53,063 bases of DNA from CAYXBG01 sp964463145 (lineage in GTDB: Bacteria > Acidobacteriota > UBA6911 > RPQK01 > CBDAPI01), in the NCBI GenBank assembly GCA_964463145.1, contig CAYXBG010000002.1, forward strand, positions 1 through 53,063. The letters are read 5' to 3'. Of this stretch, positions 50,362-53,063 are shown piece by piece. The notes beneath the pieces were generated by a model that saw only the letters and a program-made list of their open reading frames with translations, was not told the DNA's origin and ran no database searches. A program made the position numbers and the translations under genes. Position 1 is the first letter of the stretch. Each line of letters opens with the position of its first letter.

Positions 50362-51751
50362 TAAAGATAAAAAGGCGAAAAAGCAACTCTGGCATGGCCG
50401 CTTCCGCGAACGGCTAGATGATGCAGTCTCCGCTTATACAGCTTCCATCAACATTGACCAGCGGCTGGGACCTTATGACATTCAAGGAACCCGGGCTCAC
50501 GCCCGCATGCTGGCCCGCCAGGATATTTTATCCGAGGAGGATAAGAAGAAAATCCTAGAAGGCTTAGAACGCATCGAAAATCTACTACAGTCTGGAAAAC
50601 TCCCTTTAGATCCCCAGCTGGAAGATATCCACATGAATCTGGAGAGTTGCCTGACCTCACTAGTGGGAGATGCCGGTGCTCGTGTCCATACGGGGCGAAG
50701 TCGCAATGATCAAGTATCCACCGACATGAAATTGTTCTGTTTGAATGCTGCCCAGAACTGGGACCAGTTAGTCAAAAAACTGCAAAAATCTCTGGTCGAC
50801 CGAGCAGAAAAACTGCAAGAAGAGATTTTCCCAGCCTGGACTCATCTTCAGGCTGCTCAGCCTATCTCCTGGGGGCACTACCTGTTGGCTCTCTGCTCCA
50901 TGTTCGGCCGGGATCACAGCCGCCTTGCAAACTACAGCCTACTCCATTCAGTTTCCCCTCTTGGTGCCGGCGCCCTTGCTGGCAGCACTCTTCCTCTAGA
51001 TCCTGAAAACAGTGCAAAGGAATTGGGGTTCAATTCTAAGTTTCTCAATAGCTACGATGTGGCAGGTGACCGCGATTTCGTTCTGGAATTGCTGCAGATT
51101 GGATCTCAGTTGATGATCCATGTTAGCCGCCTGGCAGAAGACTTCATCTACCTTGCTTCTTCAGCAGTAGGGTGGATCGAGTTACCAGATGCACTTTGTA
51201 CCGGCAGTAGTATGATGCCTCAGAAGAAAAATCCGGATGTCTTGGAATTGAGCCGAGGTAAAACGGCCTCTGTCCTAGGACACACACACTCGGTAGCAAC
51301 GCTCCTGAAAGGCCTACCAACATCGTACCATCGGGACTTGCAGGAAGATAAAGTACACCTTTTTTCTGTCACAGATATTGTCGAATCAACACTGTCAGTT
51401 CTCCCAACGGTCATTGGGCATTTTTCGATCAACCCCTCCCGCTACCAGGATCTATTCGATCAAGCTTTCTTGCAAGCTACCGATCTTGCTGACTACTTAG
51501 TATGTCGAGGGGTCCCCTTTAGAAAGGCCCATAAAAGCGTGGGGGCATTGGTTACCCTGTGCCTGGATCGTGGGATCACTTTCCGAGACCTAACCATTGA
51601 GGATTTGCAGAAATGGCATCCAGTGTGCGACAAAGAAGTGATAGAGGTGCTGGACTCTCAGTCAGTACTGCAAAGACGCAAACACTCTGGTAGCGCTGGC
51701 CTAGATTCCACGAAGCAGCAAATTAAATATTGGAAAAAAAAGTTAGCCTAA
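50354..51751 (+). CDS. argH: Argininosuccinate lyase
   Basis: A 465-aa fumarase/aspartase-superfamily lyase releasing arginine and fumarate. It starts QLWHGRFRERLDDAV, then IHMNLESCLTSLVGDAGARVHTGRSRNDQV, LGAGALAGSTLPLD and the signature loop GSSMMPQKKNPDVLELSRGK, followed by DLQEDK. The frame is open back to 50162, but the extra sequence is argG coding in another phase. The correct start is TTG 50354, with GAGG just before it and an 8-bp overlap with argG. The start choice makes the length standard. Confidence 0.94.
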   Translation: MSNKDKKAKKQLWHGRFRERLDDAVSAYTASINIDQRLGPYDIQGTRAHARMLARQDILSEEDKKKILEGLERIENLLQSGKLPLDPQLEDIHMNLESCLTSLVGDAGARVHTGRSRNDQVSTDMKLFCLNAAQNWDQLVKKLQKSLVDRAEKLQEEIFPAWTHLQAAQPISWGHYLLALCSMFGRDHSRLANYSLLHSVSPLGAGALAGSTLPLDPENSAKELGFNSKFLNSYDVAGDRDFVLELLQIGSQLMIHVSRLAEDFIYLASSAVGWIELPDALCTGSSMMPQKKNPDVLELSRGKTASVLGHTHSVATLLKGLPTSYHRDLQEDKVHLFSVTDIVESTLSVLPTVIGHFSINPSRYQDLFDQAFLQATDLADYLVCRGVPFRKAHKSVGALVTLCLDRGITFRDLTIEDLQKWHPVCDKEVIEVLDSQSVLQRRKHSGSAGLDSTKQQIKYWKKKLA

Positions 51752-51755
51752 AGAC

Positions 51756-53063
51756 TTGATAAGCAAGAAAAGAATCTCGCTAACGATCCTGTGCGTTTTA
51801 CTGAGTACGGGAATACCTTTCGGAAAGGGACATCTAGTTGTCCGACTGGGGGACTTCCCAAAAGCAGCTAACCCGGCTGAAGTCTCCGTAGCGATCAACC
51901 CCAAGAACCCTACCAACGTCGTAGCTGCATCACTGGTTACAGGAATGGAGCCCCGTTCAGTGAGTTACGTTTATACATCGTTAAATAGTGGCCAGACCTG
52001 GGGAATGCAAAAGACCGCCAATCCTGAAAACCGTATTCAAGGTGATGATTCCGTGGCCTTTGATCAAGAAGGCAGAGTCTTTCGCTCTTACATTTCCTTT
52101 CGGGGTCTTAGGGCGGCAGCGCCATTGAATCCGCTAAATGGAATATTTGTTACAACCTCAACAGATGAAGGACGAACTTGGGGTCTGCCAGTCACAGTTG
52201 TGGATCACAGAAACTCTTTGACCCCCTTTGAGGATAAACCTTATCTCTCCACGGACCTATCCATAGAATCTCCTTACCAAGGCAACATTTACATAGCCTG
52301 GACTCGTTTTGACCGGTACGGGAGCAGTAACCCTCAAGACCAGTCTCACGTTTACATCTCACGCTCTATGGACCAAGGTCGGAGTTTTTCTCCCCCCCTT
52401 CGTATTTCCGATGTCGGAGGTGATTGCCTGGACAGTGACGGAACAGTCGAAGGGGCGGTCCCCGCTTCTGGGACAAACGGAGAGCTCTATGTAGTATGGG
52501 CTGGACCCGAGGGGCTAATCTTTGATCACTCACTCGATGGAGGAAAAACATTTCAGGAAGACCGGACCCTCATTGACACCCCTGGAGGATGGGACCTGGA
52601 AATAGAGGGCCTCTATAGGTCTAACGGCTTCCCGGTTACAGGCGTGGATCACAGCCAGGGGCCATACCGCGGCACGATCTACGTAAATTGGGTAGACGAA
52701 CGGAACGGCGACCCCGATGTCTTCGTTATAGCTTCCAGAGATCACGGGAATAGTTGGTCTGAACCTACACGGATTAACAACGACCGGATAGCAAACGGGA
52801 AAGCCCAATTCTTTACGTGGATGGCAATTGATCCTATAGATGGATCTTTAAACATTCTTTTTTTCGACCGAAGCAACAGCAAAGACACCGAAACATCGGT
52901 CCAAATGGCCAGGAGCATAGATGGAGGAAAAACGTTCCTTAATTTCGCGGTCGCCTTGGAACCATTTGAGTGCCAGGAAGACATCTTTTTCGGAGACTAC
53001 AATGGGATTGCCGCCTACAACGGCCTGGTGATTGGAACATTTCCTCATTTCACCTCTGTCGGG
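51756..53063 (+). CDS. Secreted sialidase/BNR-repeat protein (partial, runs off the window)
   Basis: Open from TTG 51756 to the window end (436 codons without a stop). A signal peptide is likely: KKRISLTILCVLLSTGIPFGKG. The body is a beta-propeller of the exo-sialidase type with at least six Asp-box-like repeats: SLNSGQTWG, STDEGRTWG, SMDQGRSFS, SLDGGKTFQ, SRDHGNSWS and SIDGGKTFL. Each is preceded by a beta strand such as GNIYIAWTRFDRYG or GTIYVNWVDERNG. An in-frame stop lies four codons upstream and no ATG precedes the signal peptide. It may be a glycosidase, or one of the many BNR proteins without known activity. It starts 4 bp after argH. Confidence 0.8.
   Translation, partial: MISKKRISLTILCVLLSTGIPFGKGHLVVRLGDFPKAANPAEVSVAINPKNPTNVVAASLVTGMEPRSVSYVYTSLNSGQTWGMQKTANPENRIQGDDSVAFDQEGRVFRSYISFRGLRAAAPLNPLNGIFVTTSTDEGRTWGLPVTVVDHRNSLTPFEDKPYLSTDLSIESPYQGNIYIAWTRFDRYGSSNPQDQSHVYISRSMDQGRSFSPPLRISDVGGDCLDSDGTVEGAVPASGTNGELYVVWAGPEGLIFDHSLDGGKTFQEDRTLIDTPGGWDLEIEGLYRSNGFPVTGVDHSQGPYRGTIYVNWVDERNGDPDVFVIASRDHGNSWSEPTRINNDRIANGKAQFFTWMAIDPIDGSLNILFFDRSNSKDTETSVQMARSIDGGKTFLNFAVALEPFECQEDIFFGDYNGIAAYNGLVIGTFPHFTSVG

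Noticed and set aside
1..53063. tRNA, rRNA, CRISPR array, insertion sequence or phage genes
   Set aside because: No cloverleaf, repeat-spacer pattern, transposase, integrase or terminal inverted repeats were seen in any intergenic space; some small RNAs could be missed by eye.

Overview
The window is a stretch of bacterial chromosome from a Gram-negative, heterotrophic organism with moderate GC content. It carries lipoprotein and Tat-type export signals, heme-c (CxxCH) domains, no mobile elements and no recognisable RNA genes. The gene families are the planctomycete-style DUF1549/DUF1553 and DUF1501 pair, a DUF1080 lipoprotein, Tat-exported Gfo/Idh/MocA oxidoreductases, an ABC/GldG/DUF4340 exporter, M16 peptidase pairs and an N-acyl-ornithine-type transcarbamylase. 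Together they fit Acidobacteriota (Solibacter-like) best, with PVC or FCB phyla as alternatives. This placement is inference from gene content, not from a marker gene. A run of ten N inside argD shows the sequence comes from a draft or metagenomic scaffold.

Layout. 1-5.8 kb: the tail of an unidentified gene, an APC permease with a soluble C-terminal domain, the 3' remnant of an M19 dipeptidase, a ZIP-ArsP metal-permease fusion and a B12-type radical SAM protein. 5.9-9.1 kb: a NIPSNAP protein, a TMEM220-like membrane protein, and an exported oxidoreductase coupled to a DUF1080 lipoprotein (probably 3-keto-glycoside chemistry). 9.2-14.6 kb (minus strand): a sugar-acid block with a double-length UxaA protein, a rhodanese lipoprotein, an FAH/AraD1-like protein and a NahK-like sugar kinase. 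15-19.8 kb: a three-gene ABC/GldG/DUF4340 exporter. 20-25.4 kb: DUF1549/1553, DUF1501 and a variant metallo-beta-lactamase-fold protein. 25.6-29 kb (minus): a TIM-barrel isomerase, Gfo/Idh and LarA. 29-34.2 kb: an Old Yellow Enzyme, an esterase and lutABC. 34.5-38 kb: TlpA-like, thrC, apaG and an AAA ATPase. 38-39.4 kb (minus): ECF sigma factor, putative anti-sigma and a Spy-like protein. 39.5-42.2 kb: an M16 peptidase pair.

42.2-51.8 kb is the most informative region: a divergent, ArgR-controlled arginine regulon. One arm (minus) is a P-loop protein of unknown function followed by argC-argD-argF'-argB, every junction overlapping or nearly so, then an aldo/keto reductase. The other arm (plus) is argR-argG-argH. 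The 184-bp space between the arms contains two ARG-box-like palindromes, each placed over the -10 element of a promoter. The transcarbamylase is of the N-acyl-ornithine type and has Ala at the position that separates N-acetyl- (Glu) from N-succinyl- (Pro) ornithine enzymes, so a succinylated route is predicted. No ArgA or ArgJ is present in the window. The P-loop protein at the head of the operon is a candidate for a missing or regulatory step, and this is the best lead for an undescribed system here. The window ends inside a signal-peptide-bearing sialidase/BNR-repeat protein.
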